Origin: Gp6-AA40 sp963818645
GTDB lineage: Bacteria > Acidobacteriota > Vicinamibacteria > Vicinamibacterales > UBA2999
Direction: 5' to 3'
NCBI GenBank assembly: GCA_963818645.1
Contig: CAWFTF010000024.1
Span: forward strand, 78,495 to 142,494
DNA: 64,000 bases
Under the pieces are notes generated by a model. It had not been told where the DNA came from. It worked only from the letters and a program-made list of their open reading frames with translations, and did not search any database. The translations under genes were made by a program, and so were the position numbers. Positions 17,855 through 27,482 of this stretch are shown here, piece by piece; the stretch's first letter is position 1; each line of letters begins with the position of its first letter.

Positions 17855-17898
17855 TTGACTTTTGACAGAGAACAATATAATTTTTGACTAATCAAAAA
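17855..17898 (+). promoter_or_regulatory. Promoter and palindromic operator between mntR-like gene and mntH
   Basis: For mntH: TTGACT (17855-17860), 15-base spacer, TATAAT (17876-17881). A perfect palindrome, TTTTTGA-CTAA-TCAAAAA, lies at 17881-17898, overlapping the expected transcription start. Its position between an MntR-type regulator and mntH makes it the likely metal-dependent operator (inference from layout). Confidence 0.65.
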
Positions 17899-17916
17899 TG
17901 ACGGACGCGAGCCGAA

Positions 17917-19266
17917 ATGGAAGGTGAGGCCCCGGTTTCAGCGGCCCCGCAGGCTGGCTGGCGAAGTGTCCCCGACGCCCCGAGCCTGCGCGAGGTGCAC
18001 GGGTCGATCGCCGTGCCGCGGGACGCCGGGTTCTGGCGGAAGCTGTTTGCGTTTGCAGGGCCGGGCTATCTGGTGGCCGTCGGCTACATGGACCCGGGCA
18101 ACTGGGCGACCGACCTGGCAGGTGGCGCGCGCTACGGCTACACCCTTCTCAGCGTCATCCTGATCTCGAACATGATGGCGATCCTGCTGCAGGCGCTGGC
18201 CGTGCGCCTCGGGATTGCCAGTGGACGCGACCTCGCCCAGGCCTGCCGCGACAGCTATTCGAAGCCCGTCACGATCGTGCTCTGGGTGCTCTGCGAGATT
18301 GCGATTGCTGCGTGCGATCTGGCGGAGGTCATCGGTGCCGCCATTGCGCTGAACCTGCTCTTCGGACTGCCGCTCATCTGGGGTGTTTCACTCACCGCGC
18401 TTGACGTCCTGCTGATTCTCTTCCTGCAGCATCGCGGCTTCCGATACGTGGAAGCCCTCGTCGTTGGGCTGATCGTCGCGATTGCCGGATCCTTCGCGAT
18501 TGAGATCTTCTTCGCACGTCCTGATCCGGGCGCGCTCGTTGCTGGCTTCATCCCGCGACCGGAGATCATCACCAACCCGGAGATGCTCTACATCGCGCTC
18601 GGCATCCTCGGCGCGACGGTGATGCCGCACAACCTGTATCTGCACTCGTCCATCGTCCAGACCCGGCGATACGAGGACACGGTGGCGAGCAAGAAGGAAG
18701 CGATCCGGTTCGCGACGCTCGACTCGTCGATCGCGCTGATGTCGGCGCTCTTCATCAACGCGGCGATCCTGATCGTGTCGGCGGCGGTGTTCCACGGCAC
18801 GGAGTACGAATCGGTCGCCGACATCGGCGATGCGCACAAGCTCCTGTCACCACTCCTTGGCACCGGCGCGGCGGGAGTCCTGTTCGCTGTAGCGCTCTTG
18901 TGCTCAGGGCAGAACGCGACGTTGACCGGCACGCTCGCCGGTCAGATTGTCATGGAGGGCTTCGTCAACATCCGCCTGCGGCCATGGTTGCGGCGTCTCA
19001 TCACACGCCTCGTGGCCATCGTCCCGGCGATTATCGTCGTCAGCCTGTATGGCGAGCGCGGCACTGGTGCCCTCCTGATCCTCAGCCAGGTCATCCTGAG
19101 CCTGCAGCTGCCGTTCGCGGTGTTCCCTCTGGTCAGCTTCACGAGCGACAAGGCCAAGATGGGTGTGTTCGTCGCGCCCGGCTGGGTGCGCGCGCTCGCG
19201 TGGACGATCGCCGTTATCATTGCTGCGCTGAACGTCTGGCTGCTCTATCAGACGTTTCTCGGATAG
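17917..19266 (+). CDS. mntH: Manganese/iron transporter of the Nramp family
   Basis: 449 residues, about 11 transmembrane helices, proton-coupled uptake of Mn2+ or Fe2+. Canonical motifs are present: DPGN at 59-62 (TM1) and MPH at 236-238 (TM6). ATG 17917 was chosen because the ATG at 17896-17898 region runs into a stop after ten codons. It is divergent from the MntR-type regulator, with a palindrome over the promoter, as in other manganese-controlled mntH genes. The universal stress gene follows 23 bases downstream. Confidence 0.93.
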   Translation: MEGEAPVSAAPQAGWRSVPDAPSLREVHGSIAVPRDAGFWRKLFAFAGPGYLVAVGYMDPGNWATDLAGGARYGYTLLSVILISNMMAILLQALAVRLGIASGRDLAQACRDSYSKPVTIVLWVLCEIAIAACDLAEVIGAAIALNLLFGLPLIWGVSLTALDVLLILFLQHRGFRYVEALVVGLIVAIAGSFAIEIFFARPDPGALVAGFIPRPEIITNPEMLYIALGILGATVMPHNLYLHSSIVQTRRYEDTVASKKEAIRFATLDSSIALMSALFINAAILIVSAAVFHGTEYESVADIGDAHKLLSPLLGTGAAGVLFAVALLCSGQNATLTGTLAGQIVMEGFVNIRLRPWLRRLITRLVAIVPAIIVVSLYGERGTGALLILSQVILSLQLPFAVFPLVSFTSDKAKMGVFVAPGWVRALAWTIAVIIAALNVWLLYQTFLG

Positions 19267-19289
19267 GCCCATTTCACAGATAAACAGGC

Positions 19290-19712
19290 ATGTATCGAAG
19301 GATCCTCGTTGCCGTTGAGAACTCTCTGGCAGACAAGACAATCCTTGCGCACGTCCGTCAGCTCGCCACGCTGACGAAGGCGGAGATTCTGCTCGTGCAC
19401 GTTGCCGATGGCTGGGCGGCGCGCAACTTCGATCAGCTGAAATTGCGGGAATCTGAAGAGATGAAGGCCGATCGCGCCTACCTGGAGCGAATCGCGTCCG
19501 AGCTCACCGCGGACTCACTGACGGTGCAGTGTGAACTCGCGATGGGCGACCCGGCCAACGAGTTGATCAGGCTCGCAGAGGAGCGCAACGTCGATCTCAT
19601 CGCGATGTCCACGCACGGGCATCGCTTCTTCAACGATCTGTTGCGAGGAACGACGGTGAGCAAAGTCCGTCACTTCGTGAAGATCCCGGTGCTTCTGCTT
19701 CGAGCTCAATAA
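19290..19712 (+). CDS. Universal stress protein family
   Basis: 140 residues, single UspA domain. It starts MYRRILVAVENS and ends with the STHGHRFFNDLLRGTTVSKV region, which resembles the nucleotide-binding G-x2-G-x9-G(S/T) loop but is not a full match. Probably co-transcribed with mntH. Confidence 0.88.
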   Translation: MYRRILVAVENSLADKTILAHVRQLATLTKAEILLVHVADGWAARNFDQLKLRESEEMKADRAYLERIASELTADSLTVQCELAMGDPANELIRLAEERNVDLIAMSTHGHRFFNDLLRGTTVSKVRHFVKIPVLLLRAQ

Positions 19713-19719
19713 GTCCAGC

Positions 19720-20157
19720 CTACCGCTCCAGCCACGGCTCGAGCGCACCCGCCAGAAACTCCAGCACCTCCTCTTCGCTCATGTCGTCCGGCCCTGCCCC
19801 GGGCTTGATCGGGCGCTCTTCGTCGATCGTGCGTGAGCCGCGCGTTCGACGGACACGACCGACGACGTGCGGCTGATCGGTCTCGGAATTGAGCGCCAGC
19901 TCGATGTAATCGTCGCGACCTGAATCCAACGACACTCGCAGCCCGCGGTTTGGCGTCGATACAGTGAAGCCGTAGCCTTCGGCACGCAGCGCGTTGACGA
20001 CCTGACGCGCGAGCGGCGCGGCGAGCTGATCGAGAAACTTCTCGTACGCCTGCTCGGCTTCATCGGCCTTCTGACGGCGCTGCTTCGCGCGATCGCGGGC
20101 GGTCGTCATGGCGGCCTGAATTCGTTTTCGGACTAGTGAGATTTCCAATGGCATCAC
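19720..20157 (-). CDS. Hypothetical protein, coiled-coil N-terminus
   Basis: 145 residues, not recognised. The first ~50 residues are charged and helical (RDRAKQRRQKADEAEQAYEK), likely a coiled coil. The rest is mixed, with an acidic C-terminal tail (MSEEEVLEFLAGALEPWLE). No signal peptide or membrane helix. A large inverted repeat lies just upstream of its start. The codon pattern looks like a real gene. Confidence 0.55.
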   Translation of the reverse strand: MMPLEISLVRKRIQAAMTTARDRAKQRRQKADEAEQAYEKFLDQLAAPLARQVVNALRAEGYGFTVSTPNRGLRVSLDSGRDDYIELALNSETDQPHVVGRVRRTRGSRTIDEERPIKPGAGPDDMSEEEVLEFLAGALEPWLER

Positions 20158-20168
20158 TCCCTTTGTAT

Positions 20169-20437
20169 CGAAGGTTTCGGAGGCAACGGATCACCGCGGA
20201 GCCGCGGAGACGCGGAGAAAGCCTGGCGCAAGTGGGCGCCGGCGATGGGCCAGGCGCCGCGGATCGCGGGGCGCCCAGAAACGCAAGCAGCGTGATCTGG
20301 TTTGGCTTGTGTTTCCGGGCGTCCCGCGGTCCGAGCCGCGCGTTGCGCGGCCGTCTGCGCCAGGGGTGTCATTTCTCCGTGGGTCCTCCGTGACTCCGTG
20401 CCTCCGTGGTGATCCGTTATCTCCGAAGGCTTCCGTT
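20169..20437. repeat. 269-base imperfect palindrome with octad arms (CTCCGTG class)
   Basis: Almost the whole 283-base gap folds on itself. Outer arms (CGAAGG..AACGGATCACC at left, its complement GGTGATCCG.. at right) lead into CGCGGAGC/CGCGGAGA octads, matched at right by CTCCGTGA, CTCCGTGC and CTCCGTGG. Inner arms also pair (GGGGCGCCCAGAAACGCAAG against its partner near 20300-20330). It lies 3' of the CoA-transferase gene and 5' of the hypothetical gene, both on the minus strand. There is no coding gene inside. Confidence 0.8.
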
Positions 20438-20440
20438 CTC

Positions 20441-21637
20441 TCAACCAATCACGCGCTGATCACGCAAGCGCTCGATTTCTTCGTCAGCCATCTGCAATTC
20501 TCGAAGAATCGACACGGTGTGCTGTCCCAGCGTCGGCGGCGCGGTGCGCACAGAACCCGGCGTGTCGGACAGCTTGATCGGCACGCCCACCACCTTCAGC
20601 ATTCCGGCGGCGACGTGCTCTACGGATTGGACCATCTCGCGCGCGAGTATCTGTGGATCGGCGAGCGCCTCCGGCACGTCACGGACGGCCCCGCACGGGA
20701 CGCCGGCCGCTGTCAGTACCTCGATCCAATATGCCCGCGGACGCACGCACAGGATTGGCGAGAGTCGTTCTCGCAACTCGATGTGGTTGACGACGCGCAG
20801 AGGATTCGTTGCAAACTTCGGATCTTCGGGCAGCGACGCAAGACCGGCGGCCGCACAGAAGCGGCGGAACTGATCGTCGTTGCCAACCGCCAGAAAGAAC
20901 TCACCATCAGCCGTGGCGAACGTGTCGTACGGAGCAATCGTCGCGTGACGATTCCCGACGCGCCGCGATCGAATGTTCGCGGTCAGATGCATCGATGCGT
21001 GATAACTGAGGATCGAAACGACGCCGTCCAGCATACCGATGTCAACCTGCTGTCCGCGACCGGTCTTCTCGCGCGCATACAACGCGAGCACGATCCCGTG
21101 GGCGGTCAGCATGCCTGCCACGAGATCGGCGATCGCGACGCCGACGCGAAACGGAGGGCCATCCGGATCGCCGGTGATGCTCATGAGGCCACCCTCGGCC
21201 TGGACTACCGCGTCGTAGCCGGCTTCGAATCGCCGTGGCCCTGTTTGTCCGAAGCCGGAGATCGACGCGTGAATCAGCTTTGGCCGCGCATCTTTGAGCG
21301 ACGCGTAATCAAGGCCGAGTCGCGTGAGCGTCCCGGGTCGGAAGTTCTCCACGACGATATCCGCCTGGTCGAGGAGACGATGGATGATCCGCCGCCCCTC
21401 GGGCCGCTTGAAGTCGAGCGCAATGCTTTCCTTGTTGCGGTTCGTTCCCAGGAAATATGCGCTCTCACCCGCGACGAATGGCGGGCCCCACGCGCGTGTC
21501 TCGTCTCCGTCGCCTGGACGTTCCACCTTGACGACGCGCGCGCCCATGTCGGCCAGGAGCATCGTGCAATACGGGCCGGACAGGACGCGAGTCAGGTCGA
21601 GAACGAAGACGCCACTCAGTGGGCCGCTTGGGGGCAT
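20441..21637 (-). CDS. CaiB/BaiF family CoA transferase (class III)
   Basis: 398 residues. Class III CoA transferases move CoA between carboxylic acids through an aspartyl-CoA intermediate. GPPFRVGVAIADLVAG places the probable catalytic Asp at 171. VLDLTRVLSGPYCTMLLADMGA and VKVERPGDGDETR are typical CoA-binding segments. The substrate cannot be read from sequence. The gene's 5' end lies 74 bases from the divergent SIMPL gene. Confidence 0.9.
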   Translation of the reverse strand: MPPSGPLSGVFVLDLTRVLSGPYCTMLLADMGARVVKVERPGDGDETRAWGPPFVAGESAYFLGTNRNKESIALDFKRPEGRRIIHRLLDQADIVVENFRPGTLTRLGLDYASLKDARPKLIHASISGFGQTGPRRFEAGYDAVVQAEGGLMSITGDPDGPPFRVGVAIADLVAGMLTAHGIVLALYAREKTGRGQQVDIGMLDGVVSILSYHASMHLTANIRSRRVGNRHATIAPYDTFATADGEFFLAVGNDDQFRRFCAAAGLASLPEDPKFATNPLRVVNHIELRERLSPILCVRPRAYWIEVLTAAGVPCGAVRDVPEALADPQILAREMVQSVEHVAAGMLKVVGVPIKLSDTPGSVRTAPPTLGQHTVSILRELQMADEEIERLRDQRVIG

Positions 21638-21711
21638 GCGGGCTCCATTCTAGTGACTCCCAACCTGGACCGTACGTTTCGCGTCAGAATCTGTGGAGAG
21701 GAGATCCCACG

Positions 21712-22419
21712 TTGAGGCTCGCCATTCTCTTGTTCCTCCTGTGGCTCGTGCCGTCGGCTCTTTCGGCGCAACAGACGCCAGCGACGCCGGTGGAACCGGT
21801 GGTTGTAGTCATCGGAGAAGGCCTGGTGAACGCCGTGCCCGACCGCGCCTGGATCACGATTGGCGCCGAATCGCGAGCGCCCAGTCCGCGCGAAGCGCAG
21901 CGACGCAACACCGAGTTGATGCGACCAGTGCAGGAGAAGTTGCGAAGCGCAGGTCTGCCCGCTGACGCCATCAGGACGACCGGCTACGACGTGCAGTACG
22001 AGTGGGACTTCGTCAACGGCAAGCGTGTCGGGCGTGGATACGTCGCCCGCAACAGCATCGAGGTCAGAATCGACGCGGTGGACCGCGTCGGGGAGTATCT
22101 CGAGATCGCCGTCGGGTCTGGCGCCACCTCGCTGAACGGCATCAAGTTCGACATGAAGGACCAGGCCAAGCTCGAACGTGAGGCCTTGCGCATGGCCGTT
22201 TCGGATGCCCGGTCGAAGGCCGAAGCGGCCGCTGCCGGCGCAGGTCGCGCCATCGACCGAATCGTGCGGATTGACGAGCAGGGAGGCGGAACCCCGCCGG
22301 TGCCGATGCCTTACATGCGCGCGGCGGCACAGACCGCGGCGGCCGACGCCGCCCCCCCGATCGCGGCCGGCCAGATCGAGATTCGTGCACGCGTCAGTCT
22401 GACCGCTGCTCTTAAGTGA
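21712..22419 (+). CDS. SIMPL domain (DUF541) exported protein
   Basis: 235 residues. TTG 21712 is preferred because GGAGAGGAG lies about 9 bases upstream and it gives the signal peptide LRLAILLFLLWLVPSALSAQ. The rest is a single SIMPL/DUF541 domain: IGEGLVNAVPDRAWITIGAE, YDVQYEWD and a helical ARSKAEAAA stretch. The family is periplasmic, some members form rings, and their function is poorly known. Confidence 0.82.
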   Translation: MRLAILLFLLWLVPSALSAQQTPATPVEPVVVVIGEGLVNAVPDRAWITIGAESRAPSPREAQRRNTELMRPVQEKLRSAGLPADAIRTTGYDVQYEWDFVNGKRVGRGYVARNSIEVRIDAVDRVGEYLEIAVGSGATSLNGIKFDMKDQAKLEREALRMAVSDARSKAEAAAAGAGRAIDRIVRIDEQGGGTPPVPMPYMRAAAQTAAADAAPPIAAGQIEIRARVSLTAALK

Positions 22420-22425
22420 CGATTT

Positions 22426-22480
22426 CAATTCCCAATTCCAATGGAGACGATCAGTGTTGGGAGTTGGGAGTTGGGAGTTG
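22426..22480. repeat. Inverted heptad repeat, GGGAGTT class
   Basis: Left arm CAATTCCCAATTCCAA (22426-22441) and right arm of exact TTGGGAG heptads, three in a row (22457-22480), in the gap between the SIMPL and glycosylase genes. The arms are complementary. Confidence 0.8.
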
Positions 22481-22502
22481 AAGATTAGAATGTCCCTTTG
22501 AA

Positions 22503-23150
22503 ATGACGGCCTCGATTGACTATGCTCGCGCTCGTCGTGCGTTGATGCGTCGCGACCCGGTGATCGCGATGCTCATTCGCCAGCACGGTGAATGCGGCCT
22601 GGCCTCGTCGCAGCGGACAGACCCGTTTCATGCCCTGCTGCATGCCATCATCGCGCAGCAGTTGTCGACCAAGGCTGCCCGCACGATCGAGGGACGCTTC
22701 TCCGCGCTCTTCGACGGCGGACCCACACCCGCCGCGGTGGCGCGTGTTCCTGATGAGAAGCTTCGGGCCGTTGGCCTCAGCGGGCAGAAGCTCAAATACA
22801 TACGCGACCTGTGCGCACGGATTCTCGACGGCTCGCTCGAGCTCGACACGCTGACGGCGCTCGCAGACGACGAGGTGATTGAGGCGCTGACGAGCGTCAA
22901 AGGCATCGGACGCTGGACGGCGGAGATGTTCCTGATGTTCCGCCTGCACCGGCCGGATGTGCTCCCCGTCGGGGACCTCGGCATCGTCAAAGCCGTCCAA
23001 AGAGCGTACAAGCTTCGCGCGCTGCCCACTCCCGCGCGGCTGACGAAGATCGGGGAGACGTGGCGGCCATATCGATCGGTGGCCTGCTGGTACCTGTGGG
23101 CGAGTCTCGACGCCCGGCCGCTCAAAACGAGCAAGAACGGACGCGGCTAA
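22503..23150 (+). CDS. DNA-3-methyladenine glycosylase II-like (AlkA family)
   Basis: 215 residues, helix-hairpin-helix DNA glycosylase that removes alkylated bases. Seen: IIAQQLSTKAA, the hairpin VKGIGRWTAEMFLMF, and the catalytic aspartate in LPVGDLGI. It is of the short form, lacking the N-terminal AlkA_N domain of E. coli AlkA. Monocistronic, with the heptad repeat upstream. Confidence 0.88.
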   Translation: MTASIDYARARRALMRRDPVIAMLIRQHGECGLASSQRTDPFHALLHAIIAQQLSTKAARTIEGRFSALFDGGPTPAAVARVPDEKLRAVGLSGQKLKYIRDLCARILDGSLELDTLTALADDEVIEALTSVKGIGRWTAEMFLMFRLHRPDVLPVGDLGIVKAVQRAYKLRALPTPARLTKIGETWRPYRSVACWYLWASLDARPLKTSKNGRG

Positions 23151-23193
23151 CCGCTGCCGCACATTTACTCGTGCTGATGCCTGTATCTACATC

Positions 23194-26026
23194 ATGCTGA
23201 ACAAATCCTACGTGAGCGTCCTCGTCGTTCTCGTCGTCGCATTGGCTGGCGTGACGAGTTGCATCGGAAAGCGAGACGCCGGCCCAGCAGTCTGCGTCGG
23301 CGTCATCCGACATTCCCAAGATCGCGTTCGAGAAGTACACGCTGCCGAACGGCCTCGACGTGATCCTGAGCCGTGACCAGCGTGTGCCGATGGTTGCCGT
23401 GAACCTGTGGTATCACGTCGGCCCTGCGAACGAAGAGCCCGGCCGCACGGGTTTCGCGCATCTGTTCGAGCACATGATGTTTCAGAGCTCGAAGCACGTG
23501 CCGCCCGACTCGCACTTCAAGCTGCTCGAGGCGGCAGGCGCAAGCGATATCAACGGCACCACCGACTACGATCGCACGAACTACTTCGAGACCGTCCCGA
23601 GCAATCAGCTCGAACTGGCGCTCTGGCTCGAGTCGGATCGCATGGGCTACCTGCTCGACAAGGTCGATCAGGCGGCGCTGTCGAACCAGCAGGACGTCGT
23701 TCGCAACGAGCGGCGCCAGAGCGTAGAGAACCAGCCGTACGGGCTCGCGGAAGAGACGCTGATTCAGAATCTCTTTCCGAACGGCCATCCCTATTACGGC
23801 AACGTCATCGGCTCTCACGCGGACATTCAGGCCGTCAAGCTCGATGACGTGAGGCGATTCTTCAAGCAGTACTACTCGCCCAACAATGCGAGCCTCGCGA
23901 TCGTCGGCGACTTCGATCCCGCCCTCGCAAAGTCGCTCGTCGAGAAGTACTTCAGCACGCTGAAGCGTGGCGCGGACGTTCCTGCCATCAAGGCGGAAAC
24001 GCCGAAGATCACGTCAGAACGTCGCAAGGTTGTGAAGGCGCGCGTCGAGCTTCCTCGGGTCTACATGGCGTGGGTGACGTCGCCGATTCTCAAGCCCGGA
24101 GATGCCGATGCGGATATTGCGTCGAACGTGCTGGGCGGCGGTCGCTCCAGCCGGTTGTACAAGAAGCTCGTCTACGAGAAGCAGATCGCGCAAAGCGTGT
24201 CGGCGCAGCAGTCTTCCCTGATTCTCGGATCGGTCTTCCAGATCGAGGCAACGGCGCGTCCTGGCCACACGGTTGAAGAACTCGAGCAAGCGATCGAAGA
24301 GGAGCTGACCGCGTTCCGCTCGGCCCCTGTCGATACCAGTGAGGTCGAGCGCGCCCGCAACACGATCGAGACGAACATAATCGGCGGTCTCGAGCGCCTC
24401 GGCGGCTTCGGTGGCGTGGCCGATCGACTGAACTCCTACAACCACTATCTGGGCACGCCTGACTACCTGGCGAAGGACGTCGAGCGGTATCGCGCAGTCA
24501 CCGCTGCGTCGCTCCAGTCGTTCGCGAAGGATCAGCTCACCACGAACGCACGTGTCGTGATGCACGTCGTCCCGGGTGAGCCGGAAGCAGTCGCGCAAGT
24601 GCCAACGCCACCGGCGGCCACCGCGGCACAGGCGGGCGGCGAATCGATCAACCCGGACGAGCCGTGGCGCAATCAGGTGCCGCGCGCAGGTCAGGCGCGA
24701 CCGCTGCAGTTGGCGACGCCGGTATCCGCCAAGCTCGCAAACGGTCTCACGCTGATCCTGAGCGAGCGTCGCGGCCTGCCGATCGTCGCAGCCAATCTCG
24801 TGCTGCGAACGGGCAGCGATGCGAATCCGCTCGACAAGCCGGGCATGGCGAACTTCGTCGCGGCGATGCTCGATGAAGGAACAGCCAAGCGCAACGCGCT
24901 GCAGATCGCCGACGATGTGGCGAGGATGGGTGCGTCGCTGGGCACGAGCAGTTCGATGGACGCGACGACCGTCTCGGCGCGATCGCTGACGAAGAATTTC
25001 CCGGCGACGCTCGAGATTCTCTCTGACGTCGTTCTGAACCCGTCGTTCCCCGCCGAGGAGATCGAGCGCCAGCGCGCGAGCCGCCTGGCAGGACTCGTTC
25101 AGCAGCGCGACAACCCGAATCAGGTCGCCGCGCAGGTCATGGCCGCTTCGCTCTACGGCCCGAAGCATCCCTACGGATACAGCGAGGTCGGCACCGAAGC
25201 CTCGGTTAAGGCGCTTTCGAAAGATGACATGGCAGCGTTCTGGAAACAGAACTTCGTTCCGAACAACGCCGCGCTGGTTGTTGCAGGCGACATCTCGATG
25301 GATGAACTCCGCACGATGGCTGAGAAGTCGTTTGGCGCATGGCAGGCAGGCACGCCGGCGCAACCCGCGTTGGGAGCACCGACAACGACCACCGCGAAAG
25401 TCGTAGTGGTGGACAAGCCGGGCAGTCCGCAGACGCAGGTTCGCGTCGCGAGCATCGGCGCCGCGCGATCGTCGCCGGACTTCCGTCCGATGCAGGTGAT
25501 GAATCTCGCGCTCGGCGGTCTGTTCTCGAGCCGCATCAACATGAACTTGCGCGAGCAGCATGGCTACACCTACGGTGCGTCGTCACAGTTCGCGTTCCGG
25601 CGTGCCCCGGGACCTTTTCAAGTGGCGTCCGGCGTCAGAACGGATGTGACCGGTCCCGCCGTGACGGAGATCTTCAAGGAAGTGCGCGGCATGGTTGAGC
25701 GGCCGGTCTCTGAAGAAGAACTGAAGAAAGCCAAGGACTCGATGTCCAACTCACTGCCGGGCGCGTTCGAGTCGAGCGCCAACGCCGTCAGCAACTTCTC
25801 GAACGTGTTCATCTACGACCTCGGCCTCGACTACTACACGCGCTACGCCGAGCAGGTGAACGCAGTGACGGCTGAGCAGACGCTCGCCGCCGCCAGGAAA
25901 TACCTGGTGCCGGGCAGCATGATCGTTGTGGCTGTTGGAGATAAGGCCAAGATCGAGCCTCAGCTCAAGAAGCTGAACCTGGGCGCAATCGAGACGCGGG
26001 ATACCGAAGGCAGGCCCACAAAGTAG
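23194..26026 (+). CDS. M16 family metallopeptidase, two-domain, probable lipoprotein (frame break near 23267)
   Basis: The main frame from 23360 gives 888 residues. The first half has the inverted zinc motif HLFEH with the distal glutamate (VVRNERRQSVE). The second half is an M16 domain without HxxEH (structural partner). Upstream codons in the same frame read IPKIAFEKYTLPNGLDVIL, the real N-terminus. ATG 23194 in another frame encodes a lipoprotein signal with VTSC lipobox. Skipping one base near 23267 joins them, giving about 940 residues. Likely an envelope protease or peptidase; substrate unknown. Confidence 0.87.
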
Positions 26027-26101
26027 GTCCTCAGTCCTCGGTCCCCGGTCCACAGTCCTGGTAAGACCCACTGTGGACTGAGGACTGTGGACTGGAGACT
26101 G
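26026..26101. repeat. Inverted heptad repeat, GGACTGT class, upstream of the cysteine synthase fusion
   Basis: Left arm of CAGTCCT/CGGTCCC/CGGTCCA heptads (26026-26060) and right arm of GGACTGA, GGACTGT, GGACTGG, AGACTGA (26074-26101). The right arm abuts the TATAAT of the next promoter. Confidence 0.82.
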
Positions 26102-26102
26102 A

Positions 26103-26129
26103 TATAATCCCGGACTAGACCAGTCGGAT
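26103..26129 (+). promoter_or_regulatory. Promoter -10 and IscR-type operator of the cysM-JAMM operon
   Basis: TATAAT at 26103-26108 is followed by CGGACT-AGACC-AGTCGG at 26111-26127, an imperfect inverted repeat ending AGTCGGATAT right on the ATG at 26130. The iscR promoter downstream carries the same AGTCGGATAT half-site. The right half resembles the E. coli type 1 IscR site (AGTCRRSTAT). Binding by the IscR in this window is inference. Confidence 0.65.
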
Positions 26130-27482
26130 ATGTCGGTTGCCACTTCCGGCCCTCTTCGAACGGCCGGCTCCGTCGTTGACCTGATCGGGAATACCCCCCT
26201 CATCCGCCTCACCAACTTCGAGGCGGGTCTGCGTAACGTGGAGCTCTATGCAAAGGCTGAGTGGCGCAATCCCGGTGGCTCCGTGAAGGATCGGCCGGCG
26301 GCCCGCATGATTGCCGACGGCGAGCGATCGGGCGCGCTGACGCACGACAAAGTGATTCTGGACGCGACGTCGGGAAACACAGGGATCGCCTACGCGATGA
26401 TCGGCGCGGCGCGTGGCTATCGCGTCAGGCTGTGCGTGCCGGAAAACGTGACGCCCGAGCGCAAGCGGATTCTGCGCGCGTTCGGGGCGGAGATCATCTT
26501 CACCGATCCGATGCAGGGGTCCGACGGCGCGATCATCAAGGCGAAGGCGCTCTATGCCGCCGAACCGGATCGCTACTTCTACGCGGATCAGTACAACAAC
26601 CCGGGTAACTGGCGCTCGCATTACGACACGACAGCGCCTGAGATTCTCGAACAGACCGGTGGCCGCCTCACCCACTTCGTCGCCGGGCTCGGCACGAGCG
26701 GCACGTTCATGGGCGTCGGCCGCAGGCTTCGCGAGGTGAATCCGTCCATTCGGCTCATCTCGGTTCAGCCCGATTCACCGCTGCACGGCCTCGAAGGTCT
26801 CAAGCACATGGAGACCGCGATCGTGCCCGGCATCTACGACCCGGCGCTCGCTGACGAAGACCTTGGCGTCAGCACCGAGGAAGCACACGAGTTGACGCGT
26901 CGCCTCGCGCAGGACGGCCTGTTCGTCGGTATCTCGAGCGGAGCGAATCTCGCAGGAGCTCTTCGCGTCGCGCGCAACACGTCGGACGCAGTGATCGTCG
27001 TGGTGTTCTGCGACGGCGGAGAGAAGTACCTCTCTGAACGCTTCTGGGATGAAGATGCGACGCCCAGGCTGACGGTTCAGCGGGATGTGGAGCAGGCGAT
27101 TCGTGCGCACGGCGCCGAGACGTATCCGAACGAATGCTGCGGCGCTCTGTACGGGCGCGACGGCGTGGTGACGGCGACGTTGGCGCTTTCGAACACGACC
27201 GACGAGGGACCGCGACGCCGTTTCCTGGTCCGTCCGCAGGACTACGTGGCCGCCGAACGACGTGCCTCGGAGCTTGGCGCGGAGCTCCTCGGGTTCTACC
27301 ATTCGCATCCGGATCATCCTGCGCGGCCATCGCAGTACGATCTCGATCACGCGTGGCCGTTTTTCTCGTACATCATCGTGTCCGTTCGCGCGGGCAGGCC
27401 AGAGGCGATGACGTCCTGGCGGCTGCGCGAGGACCGTTCAGCCTTCGACCCGGAACGCCTGACATATGCCGAATACAATTAA
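26130..27482 (+). CDS. CysM-type cysteine synthase fused to a JAMM/MPN+ metallopeptidase
   Basis: 450 residues, two enzymes in one chain. Residues ~10-310 are a PLP cysteine synthase: Lys53 in NPGGSVKDRPA, TSGNTG (80-85), GTSGTFMG (188-195) and GISSGAN. Residues ~320-450 are a JAMM peptidase with Glu335 (YPNECCG) and a perfect HxHx7SxxD: His391, His393, Ser401, Asp404. In mycobacteria CysM takes sulfur from the CysO thiocarboxylate and Mec (JAMM) releases the product; here both are fused. The next gene carries the carrier and its E1, and starts inside this one (17-base overlap). Confidence 0.92.
   Translation: MSVATSGPLRTAGSVVDLIGNTPLIRLTNFEAGLRNVELYAKAEWRNPGGSVKDRPAARMIADGERSGALTHDKVILDATSGNTGIAYAMIGAARGYRVRLCVPENVTPERKRILRAFGAEIIFTDPMQGSDGAIIKAKALYAAEPDRYFYADQYNNPGNWRSHYDTTAPEILEQTGGRLTHFVAGLGTSGTFMGVGRRLREVNPSIRLISVQPDSPLHGLEGLKHMETAIVPGIYDPALADEDLGVSTEEAHELTRRLAQDGLFVGISSGANLAGALRVARNTSDAVIVVVFCDGGEKYLSERFWDEDATPRLTVQRDVEQAIRAHGAETYPNECCGALYGRDGVVTATLALSNTTDEGPRRRFLVRPQDYVAAERRASELGAELLGFYHSHPDHPARPSQYDLDHAWPFFSYIIVSVRAGRPEAMTSWRLREDRSAFDPERLTYAEYN

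Noticed and set aside
20309..21715. Plus-strand open frame of 468 residues across the palindrome and the CoA-transferase gene
   Set aside because: It reads through a non-coding palindrome and the antisense of a well-recognised gene; no domain is visible.
24014..25561. Minus-strand open frame of 515 residues opposite the M16 protease
   Set aside because: Arginine-rich shadow of a gene with a complete HxxEH motif and domain structure.
26026..26101. Mobile element with target duplication around the heptad repeats
   Set aside because: No transposase, no target-site duplication seen, and the word differs from site to site.
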